A DNA stretch of 64,000 nucleotides from Metabacillus crassostreae. Lineage in GTDB: Bacteria; Bacillota; Bacilli; Bacillales; Bacillaceae. Numbering within the stretch: the stretch's first letter is position 1; each line of letters starts with the position of its first letter. A program made the position numbers and the translations under genes. The stretch covers positions 292,337 to 356,336 of the forward strand of contig NZ_JAFBDU010000004.1 of NCBI RefSeq assembly GCF_016908395.1, read 5' to 3'. The notes beneath the pieces were generated by a model. It did not search any database. It saw nothing but the letters and a program-made list of their open reading frames with translations, and had not been told where the DNA came from. Below, piece by piece: positions 35,121 to 43,785 of this stretch.

Positions 35121-36182
35121 TTACTCATTTAATTCCATTCTAATATAACGTCTTGTGTTTGGGCCGTATATTCCATCATCAGCTAATGCTGCATACATTG
35201 ATTGAAATCTTCGAACTGCATCTTCGGTATTAGGACCATAAATACCGTCAATGGCACCTGGTTTAAAATTAATTCGATTTAAAGCTCTTTGAACTTGTTT
35301 AACAGCATTTCCTTGATCACCGCGTTTTAAAATACCATTGGGTAATGGGAAATCAGGTGCTGATACTTTTTGTTGTAACACTTCCTGTAGCTTAGAAAGT
35401 GTTACTGGTCCAACTAGACCATCTACAGCTAGGTTATAATTTCTTTGGAATCTCATTACAGCATTTTCTGTTTCTTCTCCAAAAATTCCATCTGCTCCAT
35501 ACCGAGGTAAGCCATAGCCTGCATCAATTAGTTGCTGCTGTACATCTCTGACAAATGAGCCTGAATCACCTTCACCTATTGGTAATCTTGAGCTTGCGGG
35601 AGGTCTTTGAGGTCGAGAAGGTGTAGGGTTTGATGGTGTGTCTTCATCAACTTCTCCAGAAAAATCTTGTAATTCTTCGACTACATCATCTATAAACATT
35701 GACCAAGATATTCCATTACTTCTTAATATACCGATTGGATCTGTTCTTCTTGATGGATCAAGAGTAGCATGGGCAATTATATCTGAAGTAGGATTTAAGT
35801 TAAATCTGTCACATAGGTAGGCATGATACCATACATAGCGATCATAAGCTAACTGAAAATTAATGCCTCCTCCATGACATAATTCCACACCGATTGCAGC
35901 GTCATTTGCATTTGCTCCATAACGCCTATTATCTCCTGGAACATTTGAACGTACATGGTAGGCTATTTCATTTAATGGAATGATTTCTAAAATATAATTA
36001 TCATCAATAAAGGTGTGTGCAGAGGCAGAAGGTTGCTGTGTATCAAAATAGTTACGATTTCCATATGCTGTTGAACCCGGATTACCTGTATCATGGCTAA
36101 CTATAAACCGAACTGTTCCTATATTTATACCTGGTCTAGAATTGCCAGTGCGAATATAATCTCGAGTGATCTCATAAGCCAT
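35121..36182 (-). CDS. N-acetylmuramoyl-L-alanine amidase with two peptidoglycan-binding domains
   Basis: 353 residues. Amidase_2 domain (about 20-160) with zinc ligands at VSHDTG (His), SAHTFID (His) and AHATLDPSRRTDP near the end. A proline-rich linker (TPSNPTPSRPQRPP) and two PG_binding_1 repeats follow (DSGSFVRDVQQQLIDAGYGL ... and DQGNAVKQVQRALNRI...), each with the GADGIFGEET / GIDGIYGPNT motif. No signal peptide, so release may need lysis (spore mother cell or holin). A phage origin is possible, but no phage genes are nearby. Confidence 0.9.
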   Translation of the reverse strand: MAYEITRDYIRTGNSRPGINIGTVRFIVSHDTGNPGSTAYGNRNYFDTQQPSASAHTFIDDNYILEIIPLNEIAYHVRSNVPGDNRRYGANANDAAIGVELCHGGGINFQLAYDRYVWYHAYLCDRFNLNPTSDIIAHATLDPSRRTDPIGILRSNGISWSMFIDDVVEELQDFSGEVDEDTPSNPTPSRPQRPPASSRLPIGEGDSGSFVRDVQQQLIDAGYGLPRYGADGIFGEETENAVMRFQRNYNLAVDGLVGPVTLSKLQEVLQQKVSAPDFPLPNGILKRGDQGNAVKQVQRALNRINFKPGAIDGIYGPNTEDAVRRFQSMYAALADDGIYGPNTRRYIRMELNE

Positions 36183-36281
36183 TTATTTTCACTCCTGTCA
36201 TATACAATTTTGACAAAGTTGTTCCATTTAAGTATATGAGGCCAGAAGTTATTATGTGTATCAAAAAGGCGTGAATCTATT

Positions 36282-36452
36282 TTATCCACAATATTAACAG
36301 GTTTATGTAATTTTTATAGCTTTTTATTAACAATAGCTGTGGAAAAAATTATGTTGATTTATTAAGATACCAACAGACATATCCACAAAATCCACAGATT
36401 GTTATAAATGTTATCCACAATATTTCTTGTTTTTATCCACAGCTGTGGAAAA
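36282..36452. promoter_or_regulatory. DnaA-box cluster
   Basis: Exact TTATCCACA sites at 36282, 36411 and 36433 (plus strand) and TTTTCCACA sites on the minus strand at 36338 and 36444; one-mismatch ATATCCACA at 36379 and two-mismatch AAATCCACA at 36388. The last two strong boxes face each other across two bases. Density, AT-richness and lack of a gene suggest a DnaA-binding locus like the DnaA-box clusters of B. subtilis outside oriC. Confidence 0.85.
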
Positions 36453-36477
36453 AGAGTGAAAATTCACCCTTTTTCCA
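36453..36477 (-). terminator. Terminator of yfhD
   Basis: On the minus strand GGGTGAATTTTCACTC is followed by TTTTT, just after the yfhD stop. Confidence 0.65.
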
Positions 36478-36485
36478 TGTGACCA

Positions 36486-36680
36486 TTATAAATTTCTATT
36501 TGTTTTTTGACGTTGATCAGCTGCTTTTGCTCTTGCTTGAGCCTCAATATCGTCCTGATCAGCTAATTCTCTAGAAAATTCCTCATCAATACCATCTTTT
36601 TTAAGATTTTTTGGTGTTTGTGGTAAAGTAGTTGAATTTTTATCTCGTGCTTTATGGTTATGCTGATGTCCTCTACCCAT
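36486..36680 (-). CDS. yfhD: YfhD family protein
   Basis: 64 residues from the ATG at 36680 (AAAGGGGG upstream; the in-frame start at 36722 is not needed). Starts MGRGHQHNHKARDKN, continues LPQTPKNLKKDG and ends with an acidic, alanine-rich helix, as in B. subtilis YfhD. Small and hydrophilic, widespread in spore formers, function not established. Next to yfhE as in B. subtilis. Confidence 0.9.
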   Translation of the reverse strand: MGRGHQHNHKARDKNSTTLPQTPKNLKKDGIDEEFSRELADQDDIEAQARAKAADQRQKTNRNL

Positions 36681-36758
36681 GAAAAAAGCCCCCTTTGAAT
36701 GTTGAACATAATGTTCAATCATTAGGATGGCTTTTTTTCATACTTTTCATGTTGGAAG

Positions 36759-36887
36759 TTAATGTTTAGATTTACTTATGTATCCACCGGCACGATCAGC
36801 TTTTTGGAATTCTCTTGAATATGTTACTTCTTGCATACTAGAAAGAGTACTTTTTGACTTATCACGCTTTTTTCGATCTACAGCCAT
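36759..36887 (-). CDS. yfhE: YfhE family small protein
   Basis: 42 residues, MAVDRKKRDKSKSTLSSM then QEVTYSREFQKADRAGGYI, the conserved YfhE pattern. GAGAGGATG precedes the ATG. It sits upstream of yfhD in the same orientation, as in B. subtilis. Function unknown; probably expressed with yfhD. Confidence 0.85.
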   Translation of the reverse strand: MAVDRKKRDKSKSTLSSMQEVTYSREFQKADRAGGYISKSKH

Positions 36888-37013
36888 TTTAAACATCCTC
36901 TCATAATAAAGTATTCTTCCTTATTGTGGACAAATAAGTGATAGTTCATACCATATATGAAAAGCGTGTGATGACTAGATATCGTTATTTTCAGAATAGG
37001 TCGTTATGGTAGA

Positions 37014-37053
37014 TACTAAAAAGCCAAGAGAGTTTAAGAAGCTCTCTTGGCTA
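37014..37053 (-). terminator. Terminator of the GNAT acetyltransferase gene
   Basis: AGCCAAGAGAGC pairs with CTCTCTTGGCT and is followed by TTTTTAG on the minus strand. Confidence 0.85.
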
Positions 37054-37062
37054 ACATTATCG

Positions 37063-37623
37063 TTATGCTTCTTTAAGATGTTGATGTTCATCAACTTCAG
37101 ATGTTTGCTGGTATGTGTAAAATGTATATAAATCTTTCGATATTTCAAATAAGTTAAATAAATCTTCCCCATTATTAATCTGCTCAAGTAAATTAGCTCT
37201 AGTTTCATTTGCATTTACAACGTATGGCAGTTTTTCAGCAGCCTTAGTTGATCGAACATTTTTCTTGCGAATACGTAAGAAGATTGTTTCGATATCCAAT
37301 TCGTAAAAAAGCTCATGAAAGAATGCATCTTTTGCCGATTTATTATAGCCTTTTCCATGATATGGTTTGCCGATCCATGTTCCTAAAAATCCAGCATTAT
37401 CTTGAATATCAAAAAGACTAATTGTACCAATTGGAGAGCCCCATTCGTCTAAAATGGTACGTGATATCAATTCACCACGTTCTTCGGCCTCAACCGTTTG
37501 TTTTGTTAAAAATAAATATTCTTCAAATGAATTTGCTTTGTGGCGCACAAATGGAAAGACATCAGGGTGAACCATGTGATCATAAAGTGCATGACTATCA
37601 TGTACATCACGTTTTTTTAGCAT
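37063..37623 (-). CDS. GNAT family N-acetyltransferase (RimJ/RimL-like)
   Basis: About 186 residues from the ATG at 37623; GGAGGGATC is at ideal spacing, and the in-frame upstream start is not needed. The acetyl-CoA loop is at GTWIGKPYHGKGYNKSAKD, preceded by GTISLFDIQDNAGFLG and followed by LRIRKKNVRSTKAAEKL, the usual RimJ/RimL order. The unusual Asp/Glu-rich tail (NNGEDLFNLFE) has no known role. The gene is preceded by a structured leader (37640-37775). It is inserted between yfhE and the amidohydrolase gene, not part of the B. subtilis order. Confidence 0.85.
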   Translation of the reverse strand: MLKKRDVHDSHALYDHMVHPDVFPFVRHKANSFEEYLFLTKQTVEAEERGELISRTILDEWGSPIGTISLFDIQDNAGFLGTWIGKPYHGKGYNKSAKDAFFHELFYELDIETIFLRIRKKNVRSTKAAEKLPYVVNANETRANLLEQINNGEDLFNLFEISKDLYTFYTYQQTSEVDEHQHLKEA

Positions 37624-37639
37624 TTGGATCCCTCCAATG

Positions 37640-37775
37640 AGGGCAGACTCCACGTGTTATGGTCTACCCACCCTCGAAATTTTTTTATATTGATTTGCGT
37701 TTAAAAAATTTCGGGGTGGGAATCGAACCCACTAGAACCAGTTAAGATGGTGGCGCACCATTTGCCTTCCCATTA
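37640..37775 (-). promoter_or_regulatory. Structured leader with tRNA T-arm-like hairpin
   Basis: On the minus strand: hairpin ATGGTG/CACCAT (37747-37761), then GTGGGTTCGATTCCCAC (37716-37732), which is a textbook tRNA T-arm, then CCCGAAATTTTTT. The segment CCCACCCCGAAATTTTTT can instead pair with AAAAAAATTTCGAGGGTGGG (about 37667-37686). The two structures are mutually exclusive, as in attenuators. There is no tRNA acceptor or anticodon arm. The GNAT start codon is about 17 bases beyond. Confidence 0.55.
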
Positions 37776-37779
37776 CTAA

Positions 37780-37945
37780 AAGTTTTGTAGATAAGAAAAA
37801 TCAAAAGCAAAAGCAGTATCGTGTTGATATACCCCAAAAAAACTACAAGTCATACAGCATTACAGGTGAAGAGCACCTTTGTTTTTCTGTAGTCTTAAAC
37901 CTGTCTGGGTTGATCAAAGCACCTGCTCTTTTTTCTTTTTCTTAT
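37780..37945. other. Gene-free stretch with strong hairpins
   Basis: Between 37776 and 38186 there is no gene. AGGTGAAGAGCACCT (about 37865) is a compact hairpin; ACTACA...TGTAGT with a T run on the minus strand, and GAGCA...TGCTC followed by a long T run on the plus strand (to about 37945), both look like terminators. A small RNA in either direction is possible. The 37950-38180 remainder is AT-rich without clear features. Confidence 0.35.
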
Positions 37946-38186
37946 CGCTCCTTGGAGTATAATACGTCAATTTAAATGAAAAAGATACTCCTTTTTTGTC
38001 GATTTACAAAAAAAAAATATTTATCTTAATATAGTTGTTATTCTACAAGGCTTTTTTTGTATTTGGTAAATTTTTTTATTAAAAAAAGTTTATAAGGATA
38101 ACGGTTTAATGCTTTAATTAGGAATAGTATCACACAGTAATGAATTCAAGTGAGAAGTAATATTGAAATAATATTTTCAGTGTATT

Positions 38187-39320
38187 CTAACAATTTTTAT
38201 ATACGATGTTTCCATCTATCATCGTTATAAGAGGTTTTGATAAGTAATGAAAAGGATGGTGATTCCAAACTACTAAATCTGCAGATTTGCCTATTTCTAT
38301 ACTGCCGAGAATATCATCAATTCTTAGATTACGTGCTGCTGTAATGGTGATTCCTTCTAGTGCTTTTTGTTCATCAAATCCTTCTCTTACAGCAATAGAG
38401 GCACAAATATTTAAATATTGAATAGGAGTATATGGATGATCTGTTGTGATTGAAACCTCTACACCTTTATCAGAAAGTGCTTGATAGGTTGACCAGCTCT
38501 TATTTTTTAATTCAATTTTCGATTTTCTTGTGAGGGTAGGACCAACACACACTTTAGCATGTTTTTCTTTAAGTTCATCAGCGATTAAATGACCTTCAGT
38601 ACAATGCTCTATTCGGTAATCAAGGTCAAATTCCTCTGCAAATCGAATCGCACTCATAATATCATCAGCACGGTGAGCATGAATTCTCACAGGTATCTCA
38701 CGGCGCAATGCTTTCTTAATTGATATAGAGCGGAAATCCTCTGTTTCATCACAATATTTTGCTTTGTAAAAAGCTTCACGTAGCATTCCCATGATACCCA
38801 TTCTTGTTATGGAATCTTTGTTTCCTTGGCTATGCATTCGTTTTGGGTTTTCACCTAATGCAATTTTTAATCCTGCTGTTTCTTGTACAATCATGTTCTC
38901 AATATTTATTCCGTAAGTTTTAATAACTGAAGTTGTACCACCAATTACATTTGCGCTTCCTGGCATAACATGAGCAGTTGTAATTCCATATTTTATGGCA
39001 TCCGTAAAAGCAGGATCAAGAGGGTGAACCCCATCTAATGCTCTTATATGGGGTGTTAGTGGTTCTATCGTTTCATTTGCGTCATTACCAGCCCATCCAG
39101 TGCCTTCATCATATAAACCTAAATGTGTGTGAACATCGATAAATCCAGGAAATAGGTATTGGTTTTGACATTGTATAATGTCTACTTCTTTAGTTGTTTG
39201 TAGATTCTTCCCTATATCAATAATTATGCCGTTTTCAACTAAAACATCTGTTTCATACTTAACTGCTGAGGTTACAGGATAAACTGTAGCTTGCTTAAAA
39301 AGTGTTGATTTTATATTCAT
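38187..39320 (-). CDS. Metal-dependent amidohydrolase
   Basis: About 377 residues from the ATG at 39320 (GGAGCTCACT upstream). Amidohydrolase-superfamily barrel: FPGFIDVHTHLG carries the HxH metal site, VRIHAHRADD and IEHCTEG the further histidines, and ITTDHPYTP the catalytic Asp, with a small beta domain made from both ends (GSIEIGKSADLVVWNHHPF). Close to the imidazolonepropionase-like/dipeptidase-like cluster; the substrate is unknown. Not in the corresponding B. subtilis position. Confidence 0.85.
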   Translation of the reverse strand: MNIKSTLFKQATVYPVTSAVKYETDVLVENGIIIDIGKNLQTTKEVDIIQCQNQYLFPGFIDVHTHLGLYDEGTGWAGNDANETIEPLTPHIRALDGVHPLDPAFTDAIKYGITTAHVMPGSANVIGGTTSVIKTYGINIENMIVQETAGLKIALGENPKRMHSQGNKDSITRMGIMGMLREAFYKAKYCDETEDFRSISIKKALRREIPVRIHAHRADDIMSAIRFAEEFDLDYRIEHCTEGHLIADELKEKHAKVCVGPTLTRKSKIELKNKSWSTYQALSDKGVEVSITTDHPYTPIQYLNICASIAVREGFDEQKALEGITITAARNLRIDDILGSIEIGKSADLVVWNHHPFHYLSKPLITMIDGNIVYKNC

Positions 39321-39462
39321 AGTGAGCTCCATTCTTCAAGGTACTTTTCTGAAGTATTGTTGCTATATGACTAAAGAGAAGTTATAAATAGAGTTAATAT
39401 TGTCTTTTAAGATGAAAAGATACCAATATTTTAAAATTTTAGATAAAAACAATCTTTTAAGA

Positions 39463-40359
39463 TCACTTTAAAATGCTTCGTAATGCTTCATCAACATAAG
39501 GATAGGTAAAGGTAAAATGATGTTTTTCTAATTTTTTAGGTAATACTTTTTGACCTTCTAAGATCAAAATACTCATTTCTCCTAATATTGTTTTTAAAGC
39601 AAACTCAGGTGCTGGTAGCCAATGAGGTCTATTAAGGATATTACCAATAGTTTTACCAAATTCGTTCATTTTTACTGGATTAGGAGCTGTTGCATTTACA
39701 GGACCAGTGATTTTTTCATTTTGGATGACATAATCAATAAGCTTTACAAGATCATCGATAGATATCCATGACACCCATTGCTCACCAGAACCTAATTTTC
39801 CTCCTGCAAATAATTTATAGGGTAAAAGCATTTTTGGTAATGCACCTTCTTCACCCAAAATGATCCCAAATCGAGTAAAAACGGTTCTTACATTTAGTTC
39901 TTCAACTTTAGATGCTTCCTTTTCCCAAACCTTTACTGTCTCTGCTAGAAAATCTGTTCCTCTTTCTGTAGAATCCTCAGTAAATGTTTTGTTTCTTGAT
40001 GTACCATAGACACCTATTGCACTTGCATTAATGAAGACAGAGGGCTTTTTCTCTAGCTTAGAGATAATGGAATAAACCTCTCTAGTTGCTTTTACTCTAC
40101 TTTCAACAATTGCCTTTTTTGCATCCTCAGACCAACGATCATTTATTGATTTTCCTGCAAGGTTAATCATGACATCTATTCCTTCTAAAGATGAAGCAGG
40201 GTTTGCTTCATTTGAAAGCCATTGAACATATTGTAGGTTCTTTTGCGAAGAAGTTTTTTCATTTCGTGTTAAAATATATACATCATGACCATTATTTAAA
40301 TAATAATTAGTTAAATGTTTTCCAACAAAACCTGTTCCACCGGTAATCGCAATTTTCAT
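39463..40359 (-). CDS. yfhF: YfhF, TIGR01777-type NAD(P)-binding epimerase
   Basis: 298 residues. ITGGTGFVGKHLTNYYL is the nucleotide-binding loop, DVMINLAGKSINDRW follows, and FINASAIGVYG holds the active-site serine/tyrosine region. The C-terminal DUF1731-like part is HWLPAPEFALKTILGEMSIL, as in this family (cell-division-inhibitor SulA-like proteins by name only). GGAAGTG before the ATG. Immediately divergent from recX as in B. subtilis, which supports the symbol. Confidence 0.92.
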   Translation of the reverse strand: MKIAITGGTGFVGKHLTNYYLNNGHDVYILTRNEKTSSQKNLQYVQWLSNEANPASSLEGIDVMINLAGKSINDRWSEDAKKAIVESRVKATREVYSIISKLEKKPSVFINASAIGVYGTSRNKTFTEDSTERGTDFLAETVKVWEKEASKVEELNVRTVFTRFGIILGEEGALPKMLLPYKLFAGGKLGSGEQWVSWISIDDLVKLIDYVIQNEKITGPVNATAPNPVKMNEFGKTIGNILNRPHWLPAPEFALKTILGEMSILILEGQKVLPKKLEKHHFTFTYPYVDEALRSILK

Positions 40360-40561
40360 GAATATTCACTTCCTTTTCTACTAGTAATGGGTAGCTTTGT
40401 AACTGTTATTTATATTATTGTTGAAATATATTTAGTTTTCGTCTTCTTTTATTTTGCTAAAAAGATGCAAAAATAGATCTATTTCATTTATACCCTTTAT
40501 AGTAGAAATATCCACATTTCGATGTGTTTAAAAATTAGTTATATTATAGAAGGTGATTGAT

Positions 40562-41365
40562 TTGGCAATTATTACGAAAATTACAGCACAGAAAAAAACG
40601 GATGATCGATTGAATATTTTCTTAGATGATGGAAGTGGAGAAAAATATGCTTTTAGTGTAGATCAAGACGTTTTTATAAAATACAATTTGCAAAAAGGTA
40701 AAGAGCTTGATGAATTTGATATTATAGAAATACAATACGGAGACTCGATAAAGAAAGCCTATAATAAAGCATTAGAATATTTAAGCTATCGTATGCGGTC
40801 TATTAAAGAAGTACGAGAATTTCTTAGCAAAAAGGAATACAATGATTCGGTTATTGCTGAAGTGATCATAAAATTAAAGGATTACAAATATGTAGATGAT
40901 CTTGAATTTGCGATTGCGTATGTTCGAACACAATGGCAAACAAATGGTAAAGGACCTACTGTGATTAAGAGAGAGCTTTATGAAAAGGGTATTGATCAGC
41001 CTTTTGTTGAACAAGCACTATCATTATATAATGAGAATGCGCAAATAGAAGAAGCTATTTCACATGCAGAAAAGGTTTTGAAAAAAAACAATAAGTTATC
41101 AACAGTACTATTAAAGCAAAAAATAGAGCAACATTTAGTAAGGAAGGGATTTTCCTTTCAGATTATTACAATTGCATTAGAAGAAGTGCAATTTGAACAA
41201 GATGAATCAGAGGAATGGTCTGCTCTTGAAAAGCATGCTGAAAAGGCAAAGAAAAAGTATCAAAATGAAGAACCCTATCAATATAAAATGAAGATGAAGC
41301 AATTTTTATACCGAAAAGGATTTCCAATTGAATTAATTGAAAAATATTTAGAGGCTGAATCATAA
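40562..41365 (+). CDS. recX: Recombination regulator RecX
   Basis: About 267 residues from the TTG at 40562, which has AAGGTGAT at proper distance; a GTG at 40553 overlaps that site. Contains the three-helix RecX repeats (RMRSIKEVREFLSKKEYNDS, then VDDLEFAIAYVRTQW and RKGFPIELIEKYL). RecX modulates RecA filaments. The longer-than-proteobacterial form with an extra N-terminal domain is normal for Bacillus. Flanked by yfhF and yfhH as in B. subtilis. Confidence 0.92.
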   Translation: MAIITKITAQKKTDDRLNIFLDDGSGEKYAFSVDQDVFIKYNLQKGKELDEFDIIEIQYGDSIKKAYNKALEYLSYRMRSIKEVREFLSKKEYNDSVIAEVIIKLKDYKYVDDLEFAIAYVRTQWQTNGKGPTVIKRELYEKGIDQPFVEQALSLYNENAQIEEAISHAEKVLKKNNKLSTVLLKQKIEQHLVRKGFSFQIITIALEEVQFEQDESEEWSALEKHAEKAKKKYQNEEPYQYKMKMKQFLYRKGFPIELIEKYLEAES

Positions 41366-41378
41366 GGGGACATGAAGG

Positions 41379-41711
41379 ATGACAACAAATCAAAAAAGAT
41401 ATAGTGAAATGACGGAGTATGAATTAAAAACTGAAATTGGTACTCTAAAAGAAAAAGCTAGAAAAGCTGAGCAATTAGGAATCATTAATGAATTTGCTGT
41501 ACTTGAACGTAAAATTACAATGGCTAAGTCGTACCTATTAGATCCCAAGGATTATAAACCTGAAGAAACGTATGAAGTTGAAGGTGCTCCTGGAGAGTTT
41601 TTTAAAATTAGTTATATGAATGGGATTTTTGCATGGGGATCTCGGATATCAACTCCGGAGGTTGAGGAAGCCTTACCAATTTCAATGTTAATGAAGACTG
41701 ACAAGTCATAG
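41379..41711 (+). CDS. yfhH: YfhH family protein
   Basis: 110 residues. Opens YSEMTEYELKTEIGTLKEKA, then AVLERKITMAKSYLLDPKDY and ends FAWGSRISTPEVEEALPIS, a clear YfhH. An SH3-like C-terminal half is known for the family; its function is unknown. It begins 13 bases after recX with AAGGATG, so it is co-transcribed with it. Confidence 0.92.
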   Translation: MTTNQKRYSEMTEYELKTEIGTLKEKARKAEQLGIINEFAVLERKITMAKSYLLDPKDYKPEETYEVEGAPGEFFKISYMNGIFAWGSRISTPEVEEALPISMLMKTDKS

Positions 41712-41726
41712 GACTGTCAGTCTTCA
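41693..41726. terminator. Hairpin at the yfhH end
   Basis: GAAGACTGACA pairs with TGTCAGTCTTC; the stem spans the yfhH stop codon and separates it from the convergent small gene. It lacks a strong T run. Confidence 0.5.
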
Positions 41727-41735
41727 AATTCTCGG

Positions 41736-41897
41736 TTATGAGCGTTTTCTTGTTTGTCTTTCAAGAATGATGAGATCTTGGGTTTGTTGGGTTTCTCCAT
41801 TCACCTGTGCATGAGAATGTTTAGGATTAGCCCAAGGCTGAGTAAATGCGTTAGAATACAAATTATCATAGAATTTCTTCTTCTTATTTGTACCCAT
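41736..41897 (-). CDS. YpzG-like small protein
   Basis: 53 residues: MGTNKKKKFYDNLYSNAF, then TQPWANPKHSHAQVNGET and a basic tail. This is the pattern of the YpzG family of small Bacillus proteins (asparagine/histidine-rich, possibly spore-associated). GGAGGTG precedes the ATG. Lies next to sspK on the same strand; sporulation expression is likely but inferred. Confidence 0.7.
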   Translation of the reverse strand: MGTNKKKKFYDNLYSNAFTQPWANPKHSHAQVNGETQQTQDLIILERQTRKRS

Positions 41898-41932
41898 TAC
41901 AATAGCACCTCCGCAAGTTTGGTTAATGCAAG

Positions 41933-42097
41933 TTAAGAGTAAGGATTTTCACGACTTCCAGAAGCTCTCATTCGCTCTTGTGGATGAGTGTTAATGGTGC
42001 CGTTCGCTCTTTTAGGAGCATATTCTGCTTTTGCTCTAGGCTCGCCTTCAAACTTGTTATTATTCATATTTGGAAATCCAGTTTGTTTGTTACGCAA
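41933..42097 (-). CDS. sspK: Small acid-soluble spore protein K
   Basis: 54 residues from a TTG start at 42097, chosen because GGAGGGGATTGCA precedes it and the protein then begins [19 protein letters not shown] like B. subtilis SspK. It ends [18 protein letters not shown] spore-core protein made late in the forespore. The position before yfhJ matches B. subtilis. Confidence 0.88.
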   Translation of the reverse strand: MRNKQTGFPNMNNNKFEGEPRAKAEYAPKRANGTINTHPQERMRASGSRENPYS

Positions 42098-42208
42098 TGC
42101 AATCCCCTCCAAATCATCATTCGGTAGCTTCATTAATTGAAGCGTATTTATAGTATAGTGCTACAGAGGAAAATTATAAGTAGCTAATCCTACCTAGAGG
42201 TGAGAATA

Positions 42209-42478
42209 ATGGAAATGTACTTTGAACAATTAACAAATGAATTGTTAGAAAAAAATAAAACACTTTCTTATGCACAAGCGCGAACATGGGTCGAGCTGCT
42301 ATGGGAGGATTTTGAATCAACTCAAGCAAAGGCCGGTCGAACTTATAAAGGAAAAGAAATGACAGAAATGGTTGTTCGTCAACTCATCACACATTACGGT
42401 GATAAGCTTCATGAATTCATTGCTACTAATCCTAAATACAGCCATTTATTGAATAATGATGATTATTTGAAGGATTAA
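42209..42478 (+). CDS. yfhJ: YfhJ (WVELL family) protein
   Basis: 89 residues from the ATG at 42209 (AGAGGTG upstream). Contains the family's namesake ARTWVELLWEDFESTQAKAG and a C-terminal HEFIATNPKYSHLL helix. Small soluble protein of unknown function. It diverges from sspK as in B. subtilis. Confidence 0.9.
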   Translation: MEMYFEQLTNELLEKNKTLSYAQARTWVELLWEDFESTQAKAGRTYKGKEMTEMVVRQLITHYGDKLHEFIATNPKYSHLLNNDDYLKD

Positions 42479-42535
42479 TTAAATGTTTGTTTAATAAATA
42501 ATTGCTGGTGAAAATCAACAACAGGCAATCACAAA

Positions 42536-42563
42536 AACGACCAGACATAAAACGTCTGGTCCT
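42536..42563 (-). terminator. Terminator of yfhP
   Basis: GACCAGAC pairs with GTCTGGTC around GTTTTAT and is followed by GTTTTTG on the minus strand. Confidence 0.75.
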
Positions 42564-42567
42564 ACAT

Positions 42568-43548
42568 TTATTCTGGAATAAGCTCCAGCTTTTTACGAAG
42601 TTTTTCCTCGCTGAAAATCCAGCCTGTATAAGAACTAACAATGTTCAATTCTTGATCTAATTGAGCAATTGCTACAAAAGGATAATATCCTTTACTGCGA
42701 TATCTTAAATCGATAAATCGAACTTCATAATGATCTGTATATTCATCAACTTCCCACCTATAAACAGGTGAAAATGATAAAAAGGCAGAGATGTTATCAT
42801 CTTCTTCAGCAGCTTTTATAATATTTGTCTGAGGAACAGGGACCCTGTCAAATTCATCTAAAAAAATTAGCTTTTCATTAACGGATCTTGCTACATGAAA
42901 ATGTTCCTTTGTCATAACAGCTATATGCCATTGCCTAAACCTCATGGTGGGCGAAATAATTACTTCTTCAATAGAATCTAGCTGCTCATGCAATTGCTTA
43001 ACAATATTCCGTTGCATAGAGAAACGAATCACATAGTATCCTATCAGCACGGCATATACACTTAAAAACGTATATCCAGGATGAGCACCTAAGACCCAAA
43101 TGATAATCCCGACAATATGTGTGAAAAAGATAAAAGGATCGAATGTATTAATAATGCCCAAAGCAATCCACTTTTTTGTAAAAGGCCTTAAAGCTTGAGT
43201 TCCATAGGCATTAAAGATATCAACAAAAACATGAAGAACAATTGCCAGTAAAGTCCATAGCCATAAATGCAGCAGGTTACTTTCTGGGATGAAAATTGTC
43301 AGTAAACCAGTGATTAAAAATGACCATATAAAAATTGCAGGAATAGAATGTGTAATTCCTCTGTGATTTCGAATGTATTTTGCATTGTTTCTAAGCTTTA
43401 AAATGGTATCTAGATCAGGAGCTTGTGAACCGATAATTGTACCAATCATAACGGCTTGTGCTGTAGGATTATCAACACCAACAGCCGGATCAAGTGTGGC
43501 AAGTCCTCCTAGTGCGATTCCCATTACGATATGTGTTCCAGTATCCAA
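42568..43548 (-). CDS. yfhP: YfhP, YdjM-type membrane metal-dependent hydrolase
   Basis: 326 residues. Metal-binding histidines in DTGTHIVMG and RNHRGITHS, and an Asp in APDLDTILKLRN, followed by four to five membrane helices (FIWSFLITGLLTIFI and others) and a soluble C-terminal domain of about 130 residues. In B. subtilis YfhP lies next to mutY and has been implicated as a repressor-type regulator of yfhQ/fbpB-type genes; the membrane hydrolase reading here comes from the sequence. Divergent from mutY. Confidence 0.88.
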   Translation of the reverse strand: MDTGTHIVMGIALGGLATLDPAVGVDNPTAQAVMIGTIIGSQAPDLDTILKLRNNAKYIRNHRGITHSIPAIFIWSFLITGLLTIFIPESNLLHLWLWTLLAIVLHVFVDIFNAYGTQALRPFTKKWIALGIINTFDPFIFFTHIVGIIIWVLGAHPGYTFLSVYAVLIGYYVIRFSMQRNIVKQLHEQLDSIEEVIISPTMRFRQWHIAVMTKEHFHVARSVNEKLIFLDEFDRVPVPQTNIIKAAEEDDNISAFLSFSPVYRWEVDEYTDHYEVRFIDLRYRSKGYYPFVAIAQLDQELNIVSSYTGWIFSEEKLRKKLELIPE

Positions 43549-43785
43549 ACAATAAACCTCCTCATATTTACTCTAAAAGGAGTTAGTACTTATACTTGAT
43601 AACCCTAATAGGTTCATTTGAATTTATATGTGGTAATATTGTCCAATGTGCATTATTTTAAACATCTACGCTTTAAAAAGACTTGTTCTTGTACTATTCT
43701 TATAAAAGTGATTGAAGTGATAAATATAGCATTACTCTTTATTTTCCCAAAAATGAAGGAAAATAACATGCGGAGGAAAATTTTA

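Noticed and set aside
35121..36182. Prophage remnant suggested by an amidase without signal peptide
   Set aside because: No holin, tail, integrase or att-like sites nearby; similar amidases are common single genes in Bacillus.
37716..37732. tRNA gene suggested by a perfect T-arm
   Set aside because: No acceptor stem, D-arm or anticodon arm can be drawn around it.
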